Shown here in pieces: positions 25,647-33,145 of a DNA stretch of 46,093 bases (position 1 is its first letter; each line of letters starts with the position of its first letter). The position numbers and the translations under genes are program-made. The notes beneath the pieces are model-generated. The model ran no database searches, had not been told where the DNA came from, and saw only the letters and a program-made list of their open reading frames with translations. The stretch is from Bacteroidales bacterium (GTDB lineage Bacteria; Bacteroidota; Bacteroidia; Bacteroidales; UBA12077): NCBI GenBank assembly GCA_013138975.1, contig WTBR01000103.1, positions 1 through 46,093 on the forward strand, in the 5' to 3' direction.

Positions 25647-25654
25647 CAAATATA
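25647..25654 (-). promoter_or_regulatory. -7 box of the formate dehydrogenase operon
   Basis: On the minus strand TATATTTG fits TAnnTTTG, with about 40 bp to the NuoE-like start codon. The -33 region has only a weak T-rich match. Confidence 0.4.
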
Positions 25655-25867
25655 TCAATATGTAGAAGTAAAATAGATTGATTTTAATTAATCTTAATAT
25701 CCGCAAGTAAATTTTCAATTGATTAAATATTAAGCAATTAGTCGCACTAAAATTAACTAATATAGATAATATGAAATTTTAATCAACTTGCTTATTTTTA
25801 ATAAATCAGTGCTTCGCTTTGCGAAAAAAAATATTATTTAAAACGAAACTTTATTATTAATAAAAAA

Positions 25868-25996
25868 GAGAGTATCCAAAAAGTCAGGAAATTTTCCATA
25901 CTTCGACAAGCTCAGTATGACAATTCTCTGTTAATCTGCTTGTCACACTGAACCTATCGAAGTGTTTTTATAATTTTAGTTTTTTTAGACTCCCTC
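25868..25996. repeat. Composite inverted repeat, module type 2
   Basis: Outer arms resemble those at 23066-23193 (GAGTATCC-AAAAAGTC type on the left, inverted TTTTTTAGACTCCCTC on the right). The interior is a different dyad, ACTTCGACAAGCTCAGT facing CTGAACCTATCGAAGT. It lies between the first barrel gene and the promoter of the formate dehydrogenase operon. The rest of the 25606-26012 gap is AT-rich without a gene. Confidence 0.65.
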
Positions 25997-26012
25997 ATTA
26001 AAAAAGTTTTTT

Positions 26013-26711
26013 CTATCTTCCTAATTGCCAACCAAGTCCGATTTGTAACATTCCAATAAAACGAGAATATAATATATTATGATCTACATTACTTTCATCA
26101 AATTCATAATAATCTAAATTTTCTGTTTCACTCGAAACGCCAAGGCTTAACCCAAGGGATAAATTAAAACTTGAACTTGTAATCATTCTGTACCCCATAT
26201 TTACAAGTATAATATTACTTTTGTATTCCCATATATGCTTGCCCTCAGTTCCTCCCGGATCATATGATTCCTCTCCTTTAAATCGTTCATATGAAACTCC
26301 AAAATAAGGTCTATTCATTCCTGAACCAATCGGAATTAAAGCTTTTGCCTGCACACCAATTCCATAACTTGCAGGTGAAACAAGGGTTGATTCATAAAAC
26401 CAATCTGTAATTACTCCTTGATATAGAAGACCCGCATAATTCCATCTTATATATGGTCCGACAGCAATCATATTTGCAAATTGAAAATCAAGAGAAACTT
26501 GTGGTCCAAACATCAAAAAACCCATCACGTCTAGTTGTAAATTCATTAATGCTAAATCGTATTCAGTATCATAACTATTAAACGATTTACTATTAGATAA
26601 AGAGTATTTTGATAACAAGATATTTTCATTCCCTTTTTTGTTACCATCTGTTGCGTAATTATTAAATGAAATTAAAACTAAAGCTAAAAAAAGTGTAATT
26701 ATTTTTTTCAT
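26013..26711 (-). CDS. Outer-membrane beta-barrel protein (paralogue 1)
   Basis: The 232-residue secreted protein has a signal peptide (MKKIITLFLALVLISFNNYA). The mature part has alternating strands such as VSLDFQFANMIAVGPYIRWN and a C-terminal strand ending LGWQLGR, as in small 8-10-stranded barrels. It is about half identical to the protein encoded at 27382-28089; both share SLD-QFAN-IA-GPY-RW and a C-terminal GWQLG. Function is unknown, perhaps a surface or porin-like protein. The two genes point the same way, separated by 670 bp, and probably arose by tandem duplication. Confidence 0.7.
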   Translation of the reverse strand: MKKIITLFLALVLISFNNYATDGNKKGNENILLSKYSLSNSKSFNSYDTEYDLALMNLQLDVMGFLMFGPQVSLDFQFANMIAVGPYIRWNYAGLLYQGVITDWFYESTLVSPASYGIGVQAKALIPIGSGMNRPYFGVSYERFKGEESYDPGGTEGKHIWEYKSNIILVNMGYRMITSSSFNLSLGLSLGVSSETENLDYYEFDESNVDHNILYSRFIGMLQIGLGWQLGR

Positions 26712-27334
26712 GGCAGTATAGTTTTAGCTTAGCAATTCATTTTAATAGTAATTAAAACAAATTTAAGGATTAGGTTAGTGAAAGTCAATACAATAAATTT
26801 TTACCTCTATCGAAACTAATAAAAAAATTGCACTGAATTTTCTAAAAGTTTAATTGTTATTAGTACATAACAAAAAAATAAAGATTAGCATGACAGAGTT
26901 CTTATATACTAGTTTTGCACTTTAAAAATCAAGCTTCAAAACACAAATACCAAGGTACTCCATCATAAATGAAACAAATAAAACAAACAGTAATAAACAA
27001 AAGAGGTAAATGCCATTGACCTGTAAGTTTGAAAAGTTTAGCCTTAATACTGAAGTTACATTTGAAACCTGAAACTTGAAATAGCTCTATAGCAGTATTT
27101 TTCTTTTTGGTATTGCCCTAAAAAGAAACAAAAAAGTCTAGGATAAACGATCCCTCAGCCGGGCGTTTTTCCTTGCCACCGCACCTAAGAAAGAATCGAG
27201 CTACTTAATTTTTATATCAAAGGTATCAAATACGATAAATTATTGTTTTGATATTCACTTAAGCGAATGTAGGGAAAAATGAATTCCATTATAATAGGCA
27301 TGTAAATGAATAATCACTTTGTTTTTAATTAAAA
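26712..27334. other. Long gap between the two barrel genes
   Basis: About 620 bp without a credible gene. A segment near 27090-27190 has AAAAGAAACAAAAAAG next to GATCCCTCAGCCGGGCG, a type of AT/GC-mixed repeat often seen between Bacteroidota genes. No promoter could be placed with confidence. Confidence 0.3.
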
Positions 27335-27360
27335 AAGCCCTGCTAGTAATAGCAAGGCTT
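27335..27360 (-). terminator. Terminator of barrel paralogue 2
   Basis: AAGCCCTGCTA pairs with TAGCAAGGCTT around a short loop, with A-runs on the left giving a T-tract on the minus strand. It lies about 20 bp past the stop of the gene at 27382. Confidence 0.75.
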
Positions 27361-27381
27361 AAAATTTATAAATAATTTATT

Positions 27382-28089
27382 TTATTTTCCAAGTTGCCAA
27401 CCAAGTTGTAATGTAATCATTGGAAGAAAACGTGTTTCTAATTGATAACTATCAAACATATCTTCAAATCCTTCATTATACGCAATCTGTTTTGTATCCT
27501 GTGAAATTCCAATTCCTAATCCAACCGATAAGTTAAATGCTGAGCTTGAAGTATATCTGTATCCAAGATCAAAATGAAATATATTTTGCTCAAATTCATT
27601 AATACGATCGCCTCCTCCCAGATATTCAGAGATAATTTCTTTTCCTTGAGATTTTTCAGCTCCAACTCCAATAAAAGGTCTGTGTTGCCCTGTTCCGGTA
27701 GGAATTATAAACTTTATTTGAGCTCCATAAGAAAAACTTCCTAATGATACAGCAGAATTTTCTGTAAACCAATCGGTAACTACAGCCTGATATAATAGGC
27801 CAGCATAATGCCAACGAACATATGGCCCTATTGCGATACAATTTGCAAATTGGATATCCAATGATACTAATGGTCCAAAGAAAACAGGTCCCAGAACATC
27901 CACTTGTAAATTCAATAATGATAATTTATAATCTTCTTCAGAACCACTCATCGTTTTATTGAAATCTGATAAGGTCGAATATTGATTAGATACTAATAAA
28001 CTCTCATCTAATTTTTCATTTCTTTCTGAAGCATAATTATTAATTGATATAAATAATAACATCAGTAAAATAGTAAAACACTTTCTCAT
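27382..28089 (-). CDS. Outer-membrane beta-barrel protein (paralogue 2)
   Basis: The 235-residue protein starts with a signal peptide (MRKCFTILLMLLFISINNYA) and has the same strand pattern as paralogue 1, including VSLDIQFANCIAIGPYVRWH and the C-terminal LQLGWQLGK. It has its own rho-independent terminator, so the paralogues are separate transcription units. Function unknown. It has a single Cys in the strand where paralogue 1 has Met. Confidence 0.7.
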   Translation of the reverse strand: MRKCFTILLMLLFISINNYASERNEKLDESLLVSNQYSTLSDFNKTMSGSEEDYKLSLLNLQVDVLGPVFFGPLVSLDIQFANCIAIGPYVRWHYAGLLYQAVVTDWFTENSAVSLGSFSYGAQIKFIIPTGTGQHRPFIGVGAEKSQGKEIISEYLGGGDRINEFEQNIFHFDLGYRYTSSSAFNLSVGLGIGISQDTKQIAYNEGFEDMFDSYQLETRFLPMITLQLGWQLGK

Positions 28090-28261
28090 ATTAATTCATT
28101 TTAAAATTTGATTATTATAATTCCTTCAATAGTAAACAAATCTAATATAAAATTTATTAAACTAACCCATTACTGCCATAGAACATACAAAAACTTCTAT
28201 TTTGAACCTGTGAAGGTGATTTTTGTATTACATATAATCATTAATATTATAAGCTTCATTT

Positions 28262-28432
28262 ATGAAATTACTTTTATTAACAATTGTATTCGTTTTAATA
28301 GCTGTTCTTGGATTATCGGTAAGATTAATCTTTTCAAAAAAAGGAACTTTTAGAGGTGGTTCTTGTCAGAATAAAACTGACAATTTAAATGGTTTTAGTT
28401 GTGACTGCTCCAATGAAGAGTTGTGTGATTAA
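28262..28432 (+). CDS. Small NqrM-like cysteine-rich membrane protein
   Basis: A 56-residue frame starts MKLLLLTIVFVLIAVLGLSV, one transmembrane helix, followed by a short basic stretch, FRGGSC and then FSCDC and ELCD at the end. The single helix followed by spaced cysteines resembles NqrM (DUF539), a maturation factor that helps load iron into the Na+-pumping NADH:quinone reductase, and a related short Bacteroidota family. No nqr genes are in the window. The gene lies between a barrel gene (divergent) and parA. The family call is from the pattern only. Confidence 0.55.
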   Translation: MKLLLLTIVFVLIAVLGLSVRLIFSKKGTFRGGSCQNKTDNLNGFSCDCSNEELCD

Positions 28433-28506
28433 TTTAATGTGAATGAATAATTTAGTTTAATCTGATTATTTTTTTATCTTAGAGTCGCTCACATATAAAA
28501 AATCAT

Positions 28507-29271
28507 ATGGCTCATATTATTTCTGTTATTAATAACAAAGGCGGAACAGGCAAAACAACTACCAGCCTGAATTTAGGAACCGCATTATCTCAACTGGGTT
28601 ACAAAGTTTTATTAATTGATTTTGATAGTCAAAGTAATTTAACTTCGGCTCTTGGAGTTTCTAAAGTTGAAAATCATATCGGAAAACTTTTACTGAATGA
28701 TATAACAGCTAAAGATGTAATGATTCCATTGGAAGATGTTACATTAATTCCTTCCACAAATTATTTGCTGGATTATGAATATCGCATAAATAATGAGCCG
28801 GGAAGAGAGTATCTTTTAAAAGAAGCGCTTGATCCTATTAAACCTAAATTTGATTTTATTTTGATTGATTGCGGCCCTAGTCTTGGTACTTTTGCAATAA
28901 ACGCACTTGTAGCATCTGACTATTATATTGTTCCTATGCAAGCCGAAAATTTTGCATTTATTGGCTTAGACAAAATAATTCAGATTTCGGATAAGGTAAA
29001 AAAACGAATGAATCCTAAAATTGAAATGGCCGGGATTCTATTTATTAAATTCTCATACCGAACAAAGTTTAGCAAAGCAGTTATTAAGAGCTTATCAGAA
29101 AATGAAAGGCATAAGGAAAAAGTTTTTGAAACAAAAATTAGAACGGATATTTCATTAATGGAATCGACAGCATTTGGACAAACTATTTATGCATACGCAC
29201 CAAAATCAAGAGGGGCTGAAGATTACTTAAATCTTGCAAACGAATTTATAAAACGGTATGGCAAAAAGTAA
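28507..29271 (+). CDS. ParA/Soj-family ATPase
   Basis: The 254-residue ATPase has the deviant Walker A motif NNKGGTGKTT (residues 9-18), Walker A' DFDSQSN (residues about 39-45) and Walker B FILIDCGPS near 116-124. It has no N-terminal DNA-binding domain, so it is the short ParA type used for chromosome, plasmid or cargo positioning. The next gene overlaps it by 14 bp and encodes a small ribbon-helix-helix-like protein, the usual partner in ParA-ParG or ParF-like pairs. No replication gene is nearby, so this may be an orphan segregation or positioning module. Confidence 0.88.
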   Translation: MAHIISVINNKGGTGKTTTSLNLGTALSQLGYKVLLIDFDSQSNLTSALGVSKVENHIGKLLLNDITAKDVMIPLEDVTLIPSTNYLLDYEYRINNEPGREYLLKEALDPIKPKFDFILIDCGPSLGTFAINALVASDYYIVPMQAENFAFIGLDKIIQISDKVKKRMNPKIEMAGILFIKFSYRTKFSKAVIKSLSENERHKEKVFETKIRTDISLMESTAFGQTIYAYAPKSRGAEDYLNLANEFIKRYGKK

Positions 29272-29542
29272 AAAAAATATAGAAAGCTTTCAGGAAGCAT
29301 TATCTTCAAATACTGAATTTTTGAACGAAGATAATTTCGAAGATGAAGTGTTATTTGGCTCTGAAAAAAAATCTGATTTGGTAATTTCGGTAGATCGAAT
29401 GACGTTTAGGAAGTTTAAAATACTCGCCACATATCAGGAAAGAACTACCCAAGAAGTTATGCATGAAGCCTTGAATCACTACTTAAGAATTAAGAAATTG
29501 TATTTAGAAGAGGCTATGCGTGAGTTGACTAAAGAAAAATAA
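29258..29542 (+). CDS. Small ribbon-helix-helix-like partner of ParA
   Basis: The 94-residue protein starts inside the 3' end of the ParA gene (14-bp overlap), so translation is coupled. The N-terminal half is acidic and probably flexible. The C-terminal half (about 40-80: DLVISVDRMTFRKFKILATY) fits a beta-strand followed by two helices, as in ribbon-helix-helix DNA-binding proteins. By analogy with ParG-type proteins it may bind a centromere-like site and stimulate ParA. No array of direct repeats is visible around the operon that could serve as the site. Confidence 0.65.
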   Translation: MAKSKKNIESFQEALSSNTEFLNEDNFEDEVLFGSEKKSDLVISVDRMTFRKFKILATYQERTTQEVMHEALNHYLRIKKLYLEEAMRELTKEK

Positions 29543-29614
29543 TAGTGTTGTTTTATTAAAACACAAAAAGTCTACAGGAAAATAACCAGTGATTTTTATC
29601 TGCAAATGAAGGTA

Positions 29615-29731
29615 GTCATTGCGAGTGAAACGAAGCAATCTGCTGCTTATGGCTCTTAGTTTAAACAGATTGCTTCACTCCGTTCGCAATGACTGCCTTT
29701 TTAGAGATTCCATTACTGCGTTCGCAATGAC
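29615..29731. repeat. REP-like palindrome cluster 1
   Basis: GTCATTGCGAGTGAAACGAA with its continuation GCAATCTG faces CAGATTGCTTCACTCCGTTC then GCAATGAC, with a further half-unit ending GCAATGAC at 29731. It ends 8 bp from the stop of the first GIY-YIG gene. The same units recur at 31282 and 31794. Confidence 0.85.
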
Positions 29732-29739
29732 TTCTATAT

Positions 29740-30039
29740 TTAGAATTCTGTTTCGCCCAAATCATTCCATTCAGGATTCATTCTATAAATTAATTCTTCT
29801 TTTTTTGCTCGTGAACCTGCTTTAATCTGTTTTTCTTTTGCAATAGCATCTCCAATTAAAAAAAATGATTCGTAATAAACCAGTTTGTCGATATTATACT
29901 TTGATGTAAATGATTTCGGATTATGCTTATTTTGATGTTCTTCTATTCTTCTTTTTAGGTTATTTGTAACACCTGTGTAAAGTACGGTATTATTTTTATT
30001 GGTCATAATATAAACATAACCTCCTCTTTGTGTAATCAT
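29740..30039 (-). CDS. GIY-YIG domain nuclease, copy 1
   Basis: The 99-residue protein starts at the ATG at 30039 (MITQRGGYVYIM); the longer frame to 30072 has no counterpart in the second copy. YVYIM ... YTGVTNNLKRRIEEH is the GIY-YIG signature (residues about 8-32), followed by LVYYESF and a basic C-terminal half. The family (UPF0213/YhbQ-like) comprises small stand-alone nucleases of uncertain role, often present in many copies in Bacteroidota. A nearly identical copy lies at 31442-31741. Each is next to clusters of the GTCATTGCGA palindrome. Confidence 0.85.
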   Translation of the reverse strand: MITQRGGYVYIMTNKNNTVLYTGVTNNLKRRIEEHQNKHNPKSFTSKYNIDKLVYYESFFLIGDAIAKEKQIKAGSRAKKEELIYRMNPEWNDLGETEF

Positions 30040-30244
30040 CTTTTTATAAAAATTATAATTTAATATAGTCAAATAAATATAATAAAGAATTTATCTATTT
30101 TCAGTTTTAAAAATATTTTATAACCAAAACATGTTTATTACTGATTGACTTTTTGAATACATTTTTCTATCTTCAAACCTTATTAATAAGGTATAAGACA
30201 AGCTAAAATCTAATTAAATTTTACCGATAAAGCCGTACAATTGC

Positions 30245-30760
30245 ATGAATACAAACTTTTATATATCTAAAAAACTAGAAAAAACTGTTCCTGTTTCTCT
30301 AATAAACAATGTAGAAAACAGTATAATTAATCCGCTAGATAAATGGAATGCAAATATTTTTCATGTTAGCCATAAAAAGTGCTGGATAATAACAAATTCG
30401 ATTACTAAATACACCATACTGCTTGATAGAATAGCAATTGTAGATCTTCCTAAATTATCAGAAATTTTCGCACAGACTTTTTATGAACAATTACAAACTG
30501 ATAATATTGAAACAAATTTTCATATTTTACAAGAAATTATTGGTCAAATAAGTTTATTTTCAACAGACAATGATCAAAAAATAATTGGAACACAAAACAG
30601 TATACTTGTACACCTTGAAAATTGGAAATATGAATTTGGTCATATTGACAACTGGCCTTTTCGTAAAATTAACAGAAGGTTAAATGAAATACCTTATAAA
30701 CAAACGGGCTGGATTTTACCAAAAGAAAAAATGAATGAAGTATTAAATACAATTGTATAA
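30245..30760 (+). CDS. DUF6933-like protein
   Basis: The 171-residue cytoplasmic protein has the segment DKWNANIFHVSHKKCWIITN (residues about 32-51), which resembles the DUF6933 pattern (W-A-N-F--++KC-++FTN). No catalytic motif or membrane helix is visible. It stands alone with the next gene (UPF0158) 62 bp downstream, possibly co-transcribed. Function unknown. Family assignment is from memory of the motif. Confidence 0.55.
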   Translation: MNTNFYISKKLEKTVPVSLINNVENSIINPLDKWNANIFHVSHKKCWIITNSITKYTILLDRIAIVDLPKLSEIFAQTFYEQLQTDNIETNFHILQEIIGQISLFSTDNDQKIIGTQNSILVHLENWKYEFGHIDNWPFRKINRRLNEIPYKQTGWILPKEKMNEVLNTIV

Positions 30761-30822
30761 TAATTAATTGAGTTGTAGCGAAGATTTTCTTATTTTTAAC
30801 TTATAATCTAACAAGGCACTTT

Positions 30823-31248
30823 ATGAAAATTTCTTCCAAAGAAATTACAGAAATAGCCCAAGAACTAGAAAGCGGTTTTAAAATTTATATTAATTGTGAT
30901 ACTTTAGAATTCAAAGCCATTTTTGATTATAAAGACACCTTCGGTGATACAGAAATCTGGGAAGAAGAACAAGAAAAAATAGAAAAAGAATGGGAAAATT
31001 ACATCATAATTAATAAGATGGAGTCATGGGAAGCATTTAAAATAATGGAAGAATTTACTTATGAAGTGAAAGATGAAAGAATGCAAGAAGATTTAACAAA
31101 AATTTTAAATCGCAAAAGTCCATTTGCGAATTTTAAATTCGAAATAGAAGACTCTGAATATAGAGAACAGTGGTTTAAATTCAGAACCAAAAAATATGAA
31201 GATTTCACTAAAGAAAAATTGGAGCTTGAAGAAATTGAGTTTGAATAA
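30823..31248 (+). CDS. UPF0158 family protein
   Basis: This 141-residue acidic protein has the UPF0158 features: ESWEAFKIMEEFTYEV in the middle, then ILNRKSPFANFKFEIE and YREQWFKFRTKKY near the C terminus. Members are small cytoplasmic proteins of unknown function found sporadically in bacteria. It lies behind the DUF6933-like gene in the same direction and ahead of the second palindrome cluster. Confidence 0.75.
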   Translation: MKISSKEITEIAQELESGFKIYINCDTLEFKAIFDYKDTFGDTEIWEEEQEKIEKEWENYIIINKMESWEAFKIMEEFTYEVKDERMQEDLTKILNRKSPFANFKFEIEDSEYREQWFKFRTKKYEDFTKEKLELEEIEFE

Positions 31249-31281
31249 AGTGGCGCTGACAAAGAAATCAAACAATTATGA

Positions 31282-31398
31282 GTCATTGCGAGTGAAACGA
31301 AGCAATCTCCAACAAATCGGTCATTGCGAACGGAGTGAAGCAATCTGTTTAAACTTAGTGCCTGTATCATGAGATTGCTTCACTGTGTTCGTAATGAC
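31282..31398. repeat. REP-like palindrome cluster 2
   Basis: Two direct units begin GTCATTGCGA, and an inverted unit ends GTAATGAC at 31398. Units are nearly identical to those in clusters 1 and 3. The cluster ends 43 bp from the stop of the second GIY-YIG gene. Confidence 0.85.
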
Positions 31399-31441
31399 TG
31401 CCTTTTTTTATATGTTGTTTCGGTCAACAAAAGTTCCTGAC

Positions 31442-31741
31442 TTAAAATTCTGTTTCGCCCAAATCATTCCATTCAGGATTCATTCTATAAATTAATTCTT
31501 CTTTTTTTGCTCGTGAACCTGCTTTAATCTGTTTTTCTTTTGCAATAGCATCTCCTATTAAAAAAAATGATTCGTAATAAACCAATTTATAAATATTATA
31601 CTTTGATGTAAATGATTTCGGATTATGCTTATTTTGATGTTCTTCTATTCTTCTTTTTAGGTTGTTAGTTACACCTGTGTAAAGAACAGAATTATTTTTA
31701 TTGGTCATGGTATATACATAACCGCCTCTTTGTGTAATCAT
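31442..31741 (-). CDS. GIY-YIG domain nuclease, copy 2
   Basis: The 99-residue protein differs from copy 1 at only about three residues (YTM for YIM, NNS for NNT, IYK for IDK). Signature YVYTM ... YTGVTNNLKRRIEEH is intact. It lies between palindrome clusters 2 and 3, in the same orientation as copy 1. The near identity of the two genes and of the adjoining palindromes points to recent duplication or gene conversion of a gene-plus-repeat unit. Confidence 0.85.
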   Translation of the reverse strand: MITQRGGYVYTMTNKNNSVLYTGVTNNLKRRIEEHQNKHNPKSFTSKYNIYKLVYYESFFLIGDAIAKEKQIKAGSRAKKEELIYRMNPEWNDLGETEF

Positions 31742-31793
31742 CCTTATATTATAATATTAAAAGACATAAAGCTATAATCCCAAACTAAAAGTA

Positions 31794-31947
31794 GTCATTG
31801 CGAGTGAAACGAAGCAATCTCTAACAAACCGGTCATTGCGAACAGAGTGAAGCAATCTGTTTAAACTTAGTGCCTGTATCATGAGATTGCTTCACTGCGT
31901 TCGCAATGACTACCTTTTAGAGATTGCTTTATTTCGTTCGCAATGAC
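31794..31947. repeat. REP-like palindrome cluster 3
   Basis: Two GTCATTGCGA units face two inverted units ending GCAATGAC. It is nearly identical to cluster 2 over its first ~115 bp, with one extra half-unit. It fills the space between the start of GIY-YIG copy 2 and the stop of the TolC-like gene. Confidence 0.85.
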
Positions 31948-31966
31948 TTCAAATATGTAGGTTTAT

Positions 31967-33145
31967 CTATAATTTGTATTTATACAATTCGCCTAAAGCC
32001 TGATGATATTCTTTTTCTACCATCAAATAATCATCATATATTTCATAAAAATAAAACATCTCTGTAAAAAATTCTATAATTGAAATTTCTCCGGCTTCAA
32101 GTGATTTATTTAATAAATCTTCGCTATTTACCGATCCTAAAACTGTATTATAGCTATTCAAATTTTCCTGTAATGATATAATCCTTTCAAATTGGATTTT
32201 TGTATCTGAGATTTTAGATTCCGTAATCGAAACATTATTCAAATTATAATATTCTGATTCGATTTTTGCTTTTTGAATTGCATTTTTACTTCCCCACAAA
32301 GGAATTGAAACTCCTACTAGTAAACCTCTAAATTTCTCATCGACCACTGTTTCGCTTCCATAACCCAAACTAAAATTAGGCAATTGTAGATTCTTTGTAA
32401 GCTTGATATTCCTCTCGGATGCCTCCACAACTTTCTGATTATATAATAACTCAGGATCAATTGTTAATTTTTCGAACAATAACGAATCCAGCTCACTTAT
32501 ACTTTCATTTGGATAATCATCAATACTTATATCTAAATCATTTCCACCATTCAAGTTTTTAAGCGTTTCTTTAACAGCCAATATGGAAGTTCTAAGTTCA
32601 TTTTCTTGCTTTTTAACCTGAAGCAAATGAAGTTTTACTTTATTCACTTCTAAAGCATTCACATCGCCAAGCTCTATACGAATTAAATATGCATTATAAA
32701 TATCCTCAGCAAATTTCAAACGCTTGTCGGCTACAAAAACTTGTTTCATCAAATACACATATTCTACCAAAAGGCCTTTAGCTTCGCTCAACACATTTTG
32801 CCTTAAAACTAAATGGCTCAACTCTTCTTGGTTAATCATTAATTTTGAGTATGCCGATTGATTTTTATAATAACACGGCATCTGAAACGATTGACTTACT
32901 TCAAATACCTCCTTTTTTCCAGGTACACTTGAGTTTTCTGGAAAATATCCATAAGAAAGTTCCGGTCCTTCAAGTTTGTTATGCTGCTTATGTTCCAGAA
33001 TTTTACTTTCAACAAGTTTATTCCCTGCTTGAATCTCTTTATTATTTCCTTCGATATTTTTTAACACCTCATCAAAATTCTGAGAATAAGCATCTACCGA
33101 AAATATCAGTAATAATGAAAATATTAAGATTTTACTGCTTTTCAT
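31967..33145 (-). CDS. TolC/CusC-like outer-membrane efflux protein
   Basis: The protein is 392 residues from the preferred ATG at 33145, which gives a signal peptide MKSSKILIFSLLLIFSVDAYSQ; a longer frame to 33196 has a basic, unlikely start. The long helical heptads and GPELSYGYFPENSSV near residue 60, with VGVSIPLWGSKNAIQKAK in the second half, are typical of outer-membrane factors. Its start overlaps the end of the RND pump gene by 14 bp, so the two are translationally coupled. It would form the exit duct of the tripartite metal pump. Confidence 0.82.
   Translation of the reverse strand: MKSSKILIFSLLLIFSVDAYSQNFDEVLKNIEGNNKEIQAGNKLVESKILEHKQHNKLEGPELSYGYFPENSSVPGKKEVFEVSQSFQMPCYYKNQSAYSKLMINQEELSHLVLRQNVLSEAKGLLVEYVYLMKQVFVADKRLKFAEDIYNAYLIRIELGDVNALEVNKVKLHLLQVKKQENELRTSILAVKETLKNLNGGNDLDISIDDYPNESISELDSLLFEKLTIDPELLYNQKVVEASERNIKLTKNLQLPNFSLGYGSETVVDEKFRGLLVGVSIPLWGSKNAIQKAKIESEYYNLNNVSITESKISDTKIQFERIISLQENLNSYNTVLGSVNSEDLLNKSLEAGEISIIEFFTEMFYFYEIYDDYLMVEKEYHQALGELYKYKL

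Noticed and set aside
28108..28353. 81-residue plus-strand frame
   Set aside because: It overlaps the small NqrM-like gene in another frame, has no family resemblance and no good start.
29619..29825. 68-residue plus-strand frame
   Set aside because: It is a translation of REP-like palindromes running into the antisense of the GIY-YIG gene.
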